Origin: an uncultured Clostridia bacterium
GTDB lineage: Bacteria; Bacillota; Clostridia; Christensenellales; Aristaeellaceae
Assembly: GCA_947600345.1 (NCBI GenBank)
Contig: CANQGC010000179.1
Span: forward strand, 1-6,198
Length of the DNA stretch: 6,198 nucleotides
Direction: 5' to 3'
Part shown: positions 1 through 5,563 of the stretch, one piece after another
Layout of the letters: every line of letters starts with the position of its first letter
How positions within the stretch are numbered: position 1 is the first letter of the stretch
The notes under the pieces: model-generated
Databases searched by the model: none
The model's input: only the letters and a program-made list of their open reading frames with translations
Told to the model about the DNA's origin: nothing
Translations under genes and position numbers: made by a program

Positions 1-1263
1 GGCTCCGCCGCGTTCGGCCGCTGGGCCGCCGCCAACATCAAGAGCCGCGTGGGCGCGCAGCTCGCCGCCGTGGTGCTGGGCGTGCTGATCTTCATCGACG
101 ACTACTTCAACTGCCTGACCGTGGGCTCCGTGATGCGACCGCTGACGGACAAGCACCGCGTCTCCCGCGCCAAGCTGGCGTTTCTGATCGACGCCACCGC
201 CGCGCCGGTGTGCATCATCGCGCCGGTGAGCTCCTGGGCGGCGGCCGTGGCCAGCTACGCCGAGGAGGGCCAGGGCCTGATGCTGTTCATCCGGGCCATC
301 CCCTACAACTTCTACGCGCTGTTCACCGTGGTGCTGATGGTGGGCATGATCCTGCTGAAGGTGGACTTCGGCCCGATGGCCAAACATGAGAAGACCGCGA
401 AGGAGACCGGCGATTTGTTCTCCGGCTCCAACCCCTACATGGGCGCCAGCGACGACGCGGTGCAGACCAAGGGCACGGTGCTCGATCTGGTAATCCCGAT
501 CGTGGTGCTGATTGCCGCCTGCATCATCGGCATGATCTACTCGGGAGGCTTCTTCGCGGCCGATTCCGAGGGCTATCACAGCATCGTCACGGCCTTCTCC
601 AACTCCGACGCCTCGGTGGGCCTGATGCTGGGCTCGGCCGTCGGCCTGGTGCTGACGATGATCTTCTACCTGTGCCGCCGCGTGCTCTCCTTCAAGGAGA
701 TGATGGACTGCCTGCCCGAGGGCTTCAAGGCGATGGTCCCGGCGATCCTGATCCTGACCTTCGCCTGGACGCTCAAGACGATGACCGACTCGCTGGGCGC
801 TGCCGAGTTCGTGGGCCAGGTGGTCAAGGGCTCCGCCGGCTCCTTCCAGGCGTTCCTGCCGGCCGTGGTGTTCCTGGTGGGTTGCCTGCTGGCCTTCGCC
901 ACCGGCACCAGCTGGGGCACCTTCGGCATACTGATCCCGATCACCCAGGGCGTGTTCCCCTCGGGCCATCCGCTGAGCATCATCTGCGTGGCGGCCTGCA
1001 TGGCCGGCGCGGTCTGCGGCGACCACTGCTCCCCCATATCCGATACCACGATCATGGCCTCGGCGGGCGCCCAGTGCGACCACGTGAACCACGTATCCAC
1101 CCAGCTGCCCTACGCGATGCTGTCGGCGGGCATCTCCTTCCTCTGCTACATCGCCGCGGGCCTGCTGGCCTCCGCCGGCGTGCCCGGCGTGATCATGCTC
1201 CCCGTGGGCATCGCCCTGTGCATCGGCACGCTGCTCTTCATCAAGCGGCGCGTCAAGGCGTAG
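1..1263 (+). CDS. NhaC-family Na+/H+ antiporter, C-terminal part (5' end outside window)
   Basis: An integral membrane ion-coupled antiporter of the NhaC family. Members exchange Na+ for H+, and some exchange organic acids such as malate/lactate. The reading frame is open from base 1 and encodes 420 residues, so the gene is cut by the window edge. The GTG at 49 lies inside the conserved region and is not a credible start. Visible family signatures (numbering from base 1) are FIDDYFNCLTVGSVMRP at about 31-47, an IDATAAPVCIIAP segment at about 63-75, ATGTSWGTFGILIPI at about 300-314, and a GDHCSPISDTTIMAS block at about 340-354. The rest is mostly hydrophobic spans, ending in a short basic tail (IKRRVKA) before TAG. 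Full-length members are typically 450-530 residues, so roughly 50-100 N-terminal residues are probably missing. The gene converges with the minus-strand locus and ends 25 bases before a strong hairpin. The family is clear; the exchanged ion or substrate cannot be read from sequence. Confidence 0.9.
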   Translation, partial: GSAAFGRWAAANIKSRVGAQLAAVVLGVLIFIDDYFNCLTVGSVMRPLTDKHRVSRAKLAFLIDATAAPVCIIAPVSSWAAAVASYAEEGQGLMLFIRAIPYNFYALFTVVLMVGMILLKVDFGPMAKHEKTAKETGDLFSGSNPYMGASDDAVQTKGTVLDLVIPIVVLIAACIIGMIYSGGFFAADSEGYHSIVTAFSNSDASVGLMLGSAVGLVLTMIFYLCRRVLSFKEMMDCLPEGFKAMVPAILILTFAWTLKTMTDSLGAAEFVGQVVKGSAGSFQAFLPAVVFLVGCLLAFATGTSWGTFGILIPITQGVFPSGHPLSIICVAACMAGAVCGDHCSPISDTTIMASAGAQCDHVNHVSTQLPYAMLSAGISFLCYIAAGLLASAGVPGVIMLPVGIALCIGTLLFIKRRVKA

Positions 1264-1288
1264 CGGCGGACAGCCGAAAGCCGCAGCC

Positions 1289-1327
1289 AAAGCGCGGCGC
1301 GGGATTCTTCGTCCCGCGCCGCGCTTT
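1289..1327 (+). terminator. Perfect 16-bp hairpin between convergent genes, probable bidirectional terminator
   Basis: Arms at 1289-1304 and 1312-1327 are exact reverse complements (16 bp, very GC-rich, with AAA/TTT at the base) around a 7-base loop. On the plus strand the stem runs into TTTCTTCATCT, a moderately T-rich tail suited to ending the antiporter transcript. On the minus strand only the TTT at the base of the stem is available, so termination of the GH5 transcript in that direction is likely but weaker. The hairpin sits in the 101-base gap between two convergent stop codons, as expected for a shared terminator. The remainder of that gap shows nothing else recognisable. Confidence 0.85.
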
Positions 1328-1364
1328 CTTCATCTCCGGAGGAATCCGCGCCGCTCCGGCCTCC

Positions 1365-2483
1365 TCACAGCGCCAGCCATCCGTTCGACAGGCACTTGCC
1401 CACGTCCCAGCAGTCCCAGGCCAGGTCGTCCACCAGCGTCTTGTAGCACCAGTAGAACCAGCCCTCGCAGCCCGCGAAGGCGTCCATCTGGGCCCTGGCG
1501 AGGGCGGCGTAGACCTTCCGCCGCTCCTCCTTAGAGGCGCTCTGGAGGCCCTCCATCGCGTTGAACAGCGACCACTCGCCCACGATGGTGGGAACCCGCG
1601 CCTGGCCGTAGGCCACCTCCTGCGCGAACTGCTCCGCGGCGTAGCGCACGTAGGAATCGAGGCTGGGCTCCACATCGCCCGCCCAGTCCGCGAGCATCAG
1701 ATACTGATGCGTGTCCAGCATCACGTTCTCAAAGTCGCTCTGCGCGGCGAGCCAGTCCGCGAAGTGGCGCATGTCGAAGGCGTCGTCGAACACCACCGCC
1801 TTCTCTGGGGGCAGATACTTGCGGATGCGGGCGTAGGCGTCGCGGTAGAAGCGCTCCAGCCAGGCGCGGTCGTAGGACGCGTTCTGCCTGGCCGCCTCCG
1901 GGTCCGCGGCGGGATAGCGGCTGGCGATGCCGGGCTCCGCGCCGCCCATCCTGGCCGTCAGCGCGCCGTCGGAGGGCATGGGCTCGTTCAGCACCTCGAT
2001 GCCCAGCAGCGCCGCGTCCTGGCCGTAGCGCAGCGCCAGCTGCTCCAGTGTGCTGAGCGCCATCTCCACGCGATGGGGATGGTTCGCCCACTGGACGATG
2101 CCGCAGAGCCCCGCGTTGTCGGAGCCGTTCTGGCTGCCGGGCACGGTGTGCAGGTCCAGCAGTACCCTGAGGCCGTAGTCGTTGGCCCACTTCATGGCCA
2201 GATCCACGTACTCGGCGCAGCGCACGTAGGGCCCCACATCCTCGAACACGAAGAAGGGCACGGGCAGGCGTACCGCGTTGAAGCCCTTTTCCGCGAGGTA
2301 AGCGAAGTCTCGGCCGGTGATGTAGTGATCCCGGTGCACCTTCAGCCGCGCGCGCTTTTCGTTCTCGCTCAGCTGCAGGCAGAGGTAGGTCTCGTCCTCG
2401 GCGGTGGTGCCGCTGTAGATGCCGGGGCTCATCCACTTCTCCAGCACCAGCCAGTTGCCAAGATTCACGCCTTTGATCTTCAT
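1365..2483 (-). CDS. Glycoside hydrolase family 5 enzyme, exo-beta-1,3-glucanase-like (GH5_9-like)
   Basis: A 372-residue retaining beta-glycosidase of family GH5 (TIM barrel). The N-terminus GVNLGNWLVLEKWMSP (5-20) and the block DLHTVPGSQNG (110-120) closely resemble exo-beta-1,3-glucanases of the yeast EXG1 type. Visible catalytic-site residues are R72 (VRLP), H112, N166-E167 (LNEP, acid/base), H259 and Y261 (THQY), E303 (VGEWS, nucleophile) and an aromatic GWFYW at 341-345. No signal peptide or membrane segment is seen, so a cytoplasmic enzyme acting on imported oligosaccharides is inferred. Start: ATG at 2483, with AAAGGAAAGGA ending 10 bases upstream. The frame stays open far upstream, but only from this ATG is the sequence GH5-like. 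Residues about 171-206, between the two catalytic acids, are Ala/Pro-rich and look like an insertion. The gene is last in the minus-strand series, 98 bases after GH120. Substrate (beta-1,3-glucan, other beta-glucan or beta-glucoside) is uncertain; GH5 membership is firm. Confidence 0.88.
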   Translation of the reverse strand: MKIKGVNLGNWLVLEKWMSPGIYSGTTAEDETYLCLQLSENEKRARLKVHRDHYITGRDFAYLAEKGFNAVRLPVPFFVFEDVGPYVRCAEYVDLAMKWANDYGLRVLLDLHTVPGSQNGSDNAGLCGIVQWANHPHRVEMALSTLEQLALRYGQDAALLGIEVLNEPMPSDGALTARMGGAEPGIASRYPAADPEAARQNASYDRAWLERFYRDAYARIRKYLPPEKAVVFDDAFDMRHFADWLAAQSDFENVMLDTHQYLMLADWAGDVEPSLDSYVRYAAEQFAQEVAYGQARVPTIVGEWSLFNAMEGLQSASKEERRKVYAALARAQMDAFAGCEGWFYWCYKTLVDDLAWDCWDVGKCLSNGWLAL

Positions 2484-2493
2484 CGGATGACCG

Positions 2494-2504
2494 TCCTTTC
2501 CTTT
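2494..2504 (-). promoter_or_regulatory. Ribosome binding site for the GH5 gene
   Basis: On the minus strand AAAGGAAAGGA precedes the ATG at 2483, leaving 10 bases between the last GGA and the start codon. The spacing is slightly long but usable. It supports this ATG against the upstream continuation of the open frame, which runs through the intergenic hairpin. Confidence 0.65.
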
Positions 2505-2521
2505 GCGTTTGCCGTCGGGCA

Positions 2522-2564
2522 AGGCGCGGGCCGGGGAGGTTTGCGCCTCCACCGGCCCGCGCCT
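2522..2564 (-). terminator. Long GC-rich hairpin between GH120 and GH5, no T-tract
   Basis: Arms 2522-2534 and 2552-2564 are exact 13-bp reverse complements. Inside them 2535-2539 pairs with 2546-2550 for another 5 bp, with one unpaired base at 2551 and a 6-base loop at 2540-2545. The hairpin lies 17 bases after the GH120 stop on the minus strand. What follows in that direction is TGCCCGAC, not a T-run, so a classical intrinsic terminator is doubtful. It could instead be an RNA-processing or 3'-end stabilising stem-loop giving GH120 and GH5 different message levels, or a weak terminator. The structure is seen directly; the function is inferred. Confidence 0.6.
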
Positions 2565-2581
2565 GGCGGTTGCTCGTTGGC

Positions 2582-4585
2582 CTAGAATACCTCGATCTCC
2601 GCCGCGCCGCACTCGAAGGGGCCCGCCATGGGCGGAATTGCTCGGTGCGCTCCGAGATAGTCGCGGTCGAAGAGGATGGGCGTGCCGTCGGGGTTTTCGA
2701 ACTTCTCCTCCGGCTCGAAGGCCTCGCCGAGTAGCTCCGTGGACACGAAGGGCGTGGCGAACTTCGGCAGGTGGTCGTAGAGGTTCGTCTTCAGGAACAG
2801 CTTGCCGTCCCGCGCCTCCAGCTCCCAGTGGATCTCGTGCTCCGCGTCGGCACAGAAATTCTGCTCCTTGTCGCAGGGCTGGGCGCCGTTGAAGTAGACG
2901 TTGCCGCCCGTCCAGACCGGCATGTGGTCGTAGTAGAAGTCCTTCTGGCCGTGGGCGCGGATGGTGATGGCGGTGTACTGCGCCTTCCACTCCTCCTCGG
3001 TGGGGTAGCCGTCGTAGGGCTTGGTGCCGCAGATGAAGTTGAACTCCCGCTCCAGGCCCTCGCTCTTCGCGTAGGCGGTCAGATCCTCGCGGATGGGCTG
3101 CTGCACGAAGATGTTGTTGTAGAAGCGCGCGTCGCCGTGGAGTATGGTCATGAAGCCGGCCACCTCGGTGCGGTGCGGCACGTGGTAGGGCGTGTAGCGG
3201 TTCGAGGGCAGGCTCTGCGCGCCGTTGTCCGTGCCGAGGCCGACCCAGGTGAACGAGCCCGCGATCAGGTTGTGGACGAAGGCGACGCCCTGGGTGCTGA
3301 CGCGCCCGGAGCAGTTCGACAACAGCAGGTTGTTGTCCACCAGCGTCGGGCCGTGGGAGACCTCGATGAAGATGTCCTCCGCCAGCGAGAGCTCGTTGCT
3401 GATCCGCGTGCCCCTGGGCGGCACGTTGTCGTGGAACAGGTTTCCGGTCACGCGCGTGCCCTGGGCCTGCCAGTCCAGCCAGAGGCCGCGGGTGCAGTGG
3501 TGGATGTGGTTGCGGCGGTAGATCACGTCGATGGCGGCGTGCATCTTGATGCCGCCGATCTCGGCGCCGGCCAGGTCCTGCTTGTTGTTGATGTGGTGGA
3601 TGTGGTTGTCCTCGATGATGGAGAACACGCCGCCCAGGTGGCCCACGATGCCGGTCTGGCCGCAGTCGTGAATGTTGCAGCGGCGCACGATGTGGTGGCC
3701 GATGTTCTCCTTCGTCCAGCCCTCGCGCTGGGCCTGGCAGATGGCGTCGCGCTCGGTCTGCGTGCCGTCCTTGTACCACTTGGTCGTCCACTTGTTCTCG
3801 TTCTCGGGCTGCAGGTACTTGCCCAGGGAGATGCCGGAGCAGCGGGAATCGGAGATTTCGCAATCCTCGATGATCCAGCCCTTCGACCAGTGCGGGCCGA
3901 CCATGCCCTCCTGATAGGCCGTCGGCGGCGCCCACTGGGTAGCCGCCTGCTTCACCACGAAGCCGGAGAGCGTGATGTAGTTCACGCCGGTCTTGTCCGG
4001 GTAGAAGCAGTTCCGGCGCACGTTGATCTCCACGTTCTCGCGGTTCGGGTCCGCGCCCTGGAAGTTGGCGTAGATCACGGTGTCGCCGCCGTCCTGCTCG
4101 GTGTACCAGGTGTAGAGCGTGCCCTCCGGATCCCAGGACGAGAGGTCCTTCTCCGGCTTGTACACGCCGTCCGGCGCGACGCATTCGTACATCGCCTTTC
4201 CGTTCAGGTACACCTCGCCGGTGTGCACGGGCTTGATCGTCTCGTTGTACCAGTCGCCCCTGACCAGAACGGTGTAGGGATTGTAAGCGCCGAAGATGCC
4301 GTTGGGGATGCGCGCCATCCACACGTTCCCCTCCCTCTGCTCCCAGCACTGAATCCGCTCCGCGCCGGTGATCACCGCGCCCAGCGGAACCTCGCTGCGA
4401 TAGACGATGGGCGCGTCCTGCGTGCCCGCGTGGATGGGGTTGACGTACTCCCGGTACAGGCCCGGGGCCACCAAAACCTCGTCGCCCGCCACCGCGATGT
4501 TCGCGGCCTCGGTGATCGTCTGGAAGGGCTTGCTCTTCGACCCGTCGCCACCACGGGCCGCACCTGCGGAAACGTAATACCTCAC
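2582..4585 (-). CDS. Glycoside hydrolase family 120 beta-xylosidase-like protein (right-handed parallel beta-helix)
   Basis: A 667-residue enzyme predicted to release xylose from the non-reducing end of xylo-oligosaccharides. It strongly resembles, from memory, the GH120 beta-xylosidase XylC of Thermoanaerobacterium saccharolyticum. Shared blocks are YYVS at the N-terminus, ANFQGADPN (173-181), TQWAPPTA (216-223), WSKGWIIED (233-241), VGHLGGVFS (314-322), HAAIDV (349-354), GLWLDWQAQGTRV (367-379) and EVSHGP (408-413). The XylC nucleophile Asp382 and acid/base Glu405 correspond to D371 and E408 here. These residues are 37 apart instead of 23, so about 14 extra residues (around 388-403) lie between them. 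The many N-H-I-H and N-N-L turns are beta-helix rungs. No signal peptide is seen, suggesting action in the cytoplasm. Start: GTG at 4585 is preferred over ATG at 4591 because the AAGGAGG site is 8 bases from the GTG but only 2 from the ATG, and XylC begins at the equivalent residue. The gene lies downstream of a sugar importer and upstream of GH5. Side activity on other beta-glycosides or arabinosides is possible. Confidence 0.88.
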   Translation of the reverse strand: MRYYVSAGAARGGDGSKSKPFQTITEAANIAVAGDEVLVAPGLYREYVNPIHAGTQDAPIVYRSEVPLGAVITGAERIQCWEQREGNVWMARIPNGIFGAYNPYTVLVRGDWYNETIKPVHTGEVYLNGKAMYECVAPDGVYKPEKDLSSWDPEGTLYTWYTEQDGGDTVIYANFQGADPNRENVEINVRRNCFYPDKTGVNYITLSGFVVKQAATQWAPPTAYQEGMVGPHWSKGWIIEDCEISDSRCSGISLGKYLQPENENKWTTKWYKDGTQTERDAICQAQREGWTKENIGHHIVRRCNIHDCGQTGIVGHLGGVFSIIEDNHIHHINNKQDLAGAEIGGIKMHAAIDVIYRRNHIHHCTRGLWLDWQAQGTRVTGNLFHDNVPPRGTRISNELSLAEDIFIEVSHGPTLVDNNLLLSNCSGRVSTQGVAFVHNLIAGSFTWVGLGTDNGAQSLPSNRYTPYHVPHRTEVAGFMTILHGDARFYNNIFVQQPIREDLTAYAKSEGLEREFNFICGTKPYDGYPTEEEWKAQYTAITIRAHGQKDFYYDHMPVWTGGNVYFNGAQPCDKEQNFCADAEHEIHWELEARDGKLFLKTNLYDHLPKFATPFVSTELLGEAFEPEEKFENPDGTPILFDRDYLGAHRAIPPMAGPFECGAAEIEVF

Positions 4586-4593
4586 TCTCATGT

Positions 4594-4600
4594 CCTCCTT
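4594..4600 (-). promoter_or_regulatory. Strong ribosome binding site that decides the GH120 start
   Basis: The minus strand reads AAGGAGG, then eight bases (ACATGAGA), then GTG at 4585. The ATG at 4591 is inside that spacer, only 2 bases from the site, which is too close for normal initiation. A TTG further upstream at 4660 lies in the arm of a hairpin and has no comparable site. The spacing therefore favours GTG. Confidence 0.75.
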
Positions 4601-4629
4601 GTATCTGGGAAAATGCCCCTTGAATTCCA

Positions 4630-4643
4630 TATACCCTATACCC
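4630..4643. repeat. Tandem 7-bp repeat upstream of the GH120 gene
   Basis: Two exact adjacent copies of TATACCC (GGGTATA on the minus strand) lie about 45 bases before the GH120 start, just downstream of the hairpin after the permease gene. This is the most AT-rich patch of the gap. On the minus strand it includes TATAGG- and TATATG-like -10 candidates, but I find no -35 box at normal spacing. It could be part of a promoter or protein-binding site, or chance. Only the repeat itself is certain. Confidence 0.4.
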
Positions 4644-4651
4644 AAAACGAA

Positions 4652-4687
4652 CCGCCGCAAAACACGCTTCCGGCCATTTTGCGGCGG
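4652..4687 (-). terminator. Hairpin after the permease gene, probable intrinsic terminator or attenuator
   Basis: Arms 4652-4662 and 4677-4687 are exact 11-bp reverse complements around a 14-base loop. On the minus strand it starts 12 bases after the permease stop, and the stem is followed by TTCGTTTTGGG, a T-rich tail. This fits partial or full termination between the importer genes and GH120. If termination is partial, GH120 would be made at a lower level than the importer; if complete, GH120 needs its own promoter in the 4592-4651 stretch. Confidence 0.6.
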
Positions 4688-4699
4688 CCCGGATCGAGA

Positions 4700-5563
4700 T
4701 CAGCCCTTTACGGCACCGGCCATCATGCCCTTGATCAGCTTATCCTGAAGGATCACGAACATGATGATCATCGGTATGGTCGACAGCGTCAGGCACGCCA
4801 TGATCATCGCCGTATTGGAGGAATACTGCCCCTGGTAGTTCCACAGCGCCAGCGGAAGCGTGCGGTTTTGCTCCGACTGGGTCAGCGTAAACGCGAAGAT
4901 GAACTCGTTCCAGATGTTGACGCCGTTGTAGATCGCCAGGGTCGAGAGGCCCGGCGTGGACAGCGGCAGGATCACCTTGAAGAAGCGGCCGTAGCGACCG
5001 CAGCCGTCGATCTCCGCGGCCTCCTCCAGATCCACCGGTATGCCCTGCATGAAGCCCGTCATGATGAACACCGACATCGGCAGCGCGAAGGCGACCGACG
5101 TGGGAATCAGCACCCACACCGAATCGTACAGGCCCGTCTTGATCGCCATCTGGAATACCGGGATCATGGTCACGTGGATCGGTATGGACATCGACGCCAC
5201 GATGACCAGGAAGATGAAGTTGCGCAGCTTAAACTTGAACCTCGAGAGCGGGTAGGCCGCGAACGAGGTGAACATCAGCAGGATCACCAGCGAGACCACC
5301 AGCACGATCACGGAGTTCTTGAAGTAGTTCCAGAAGCTCGGGTCCGTGATGATGGAGACGTAGTTCTCCGTGAAGAACGTCTCCGGCAACTGGAACGCCG
5401 TGCCCATGATGACCTCCAGCTTCTGCTTGAAGCCGGTCAGCACCATGAACACGAAGGGCGTAAACGCAATCAGCAGCCAGAAGATTGCGAGGATCATGAC
5501 GATGGTCCAGCTGATGGCCTTGCTCCGCTTCGTCGCCTTGTCCTGTACGCTCATGTTCGCCAT
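4700..5563 (-). CDS. Carbohydrate ABC transporter permease, MalG-like (CUT1 family)
   Basis: A 287-residue inner-membrane subunit of a sugar ABC importer; it forms the translocation channel with the partner permease and docks the ATPase. A charged N-terminus is followed by about six hydrophobic spans (roughly 17-41, 82-104, 115-138, 148-170, 203-223, 252-272). The cytoplasmic EAA loop begins at E181 (EAAEIDGCGRYGRFF) and ends with the LPLSTPG stretch at 199-205, the ATPase docking signature. The C-terminal MMAGAVKG ending is typical of MalG/AraQ-type subunits, and the length is normal. The ATG at 5563 shares its A with the upstream permease's TGA, and GGAGGTGA sits 6 bases before it. An in-frame ATG at codon 4 is a less likely alternative. 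The neighbouring GH120 and GH5 genes suggest beta-linked oligosaccharides as cargo, but the permease itself does not show the sugar. Confidence 0.93.
   Translation of the reverse strand: MANMSVQDKATKRSKAISWTIVMILAIFWLLIAFTPFVFMVLTGFKQKLEVIMGTAFQLPETFFTENYVSIITDPSFWNYFKNSVIVLVVSLVILLMFTSFAAYPLSRFKFKLRNFIFLVIVASMSIPIHVTMIPVFQMAIKTGLYDSVWVLIPTSVAFALPMSVFIMTGFMQGIPVDLEEAAEIDGCGRYGRFFKVILPLSTPGLSTLAIYNGVNIWNEFIFAFTLTQSEQNRTLPLALWNYQGQYSSNTAMIMACLTLSTIPMIIMFVILQDKLIKGMMAGAVKG

Noticed and set aside
49..51. GTG at 49 as the antiporter start
   Set aside because: The frame is open to base 1 and upstream codons read as protein of the family. Starting here would drop conserved membrane segments, so the gene is simply cut by the window edge.
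666..1100. Minus-strand open frame of 144 codons inside the antiporter gene
   Set aside because: It lies wholly antisense to a well-supported membrane protein and has no recognisable features.
672..2585. Long plus-strand open frame (637 codons) crossing the antiporter end, the terminator and GH5
   Set aside because: It is out of frame with the antiporter and antisense to GH5, crosses the terminator hairpin, and has Arg/Gly/His/Ala-rich composition with no family signature. It is a GC-content shadow.
3473..3690. His-rich NHIHH / RNHIHHC motifs in GH120 as a possible metal site
   Set aside because: They repeat at beta-helix rung spacing and are normal for parallel beta-helix enzymes of this type; no complete metal-ligand set is evident.
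2484..4349. Upstream extension of the GH5 frame giving an apparent 994-residue fusion protein
   Set aside because: Only the part from the ATG at 2483 resembles a protein family. The extension is an alternative frame of GH120 and passes through the intergenic hairpin. A ribosome binding site precedes the ATG at 2483.
4586..4660. TTG start at 4660 adding an N-terminal extension to GH120
   Set aside because: The TTG lies in the arm of the hairpin after the permease, lacks a good ribosome binding site, and the extension has no counterpart in the remembered GH120 N-terminus.
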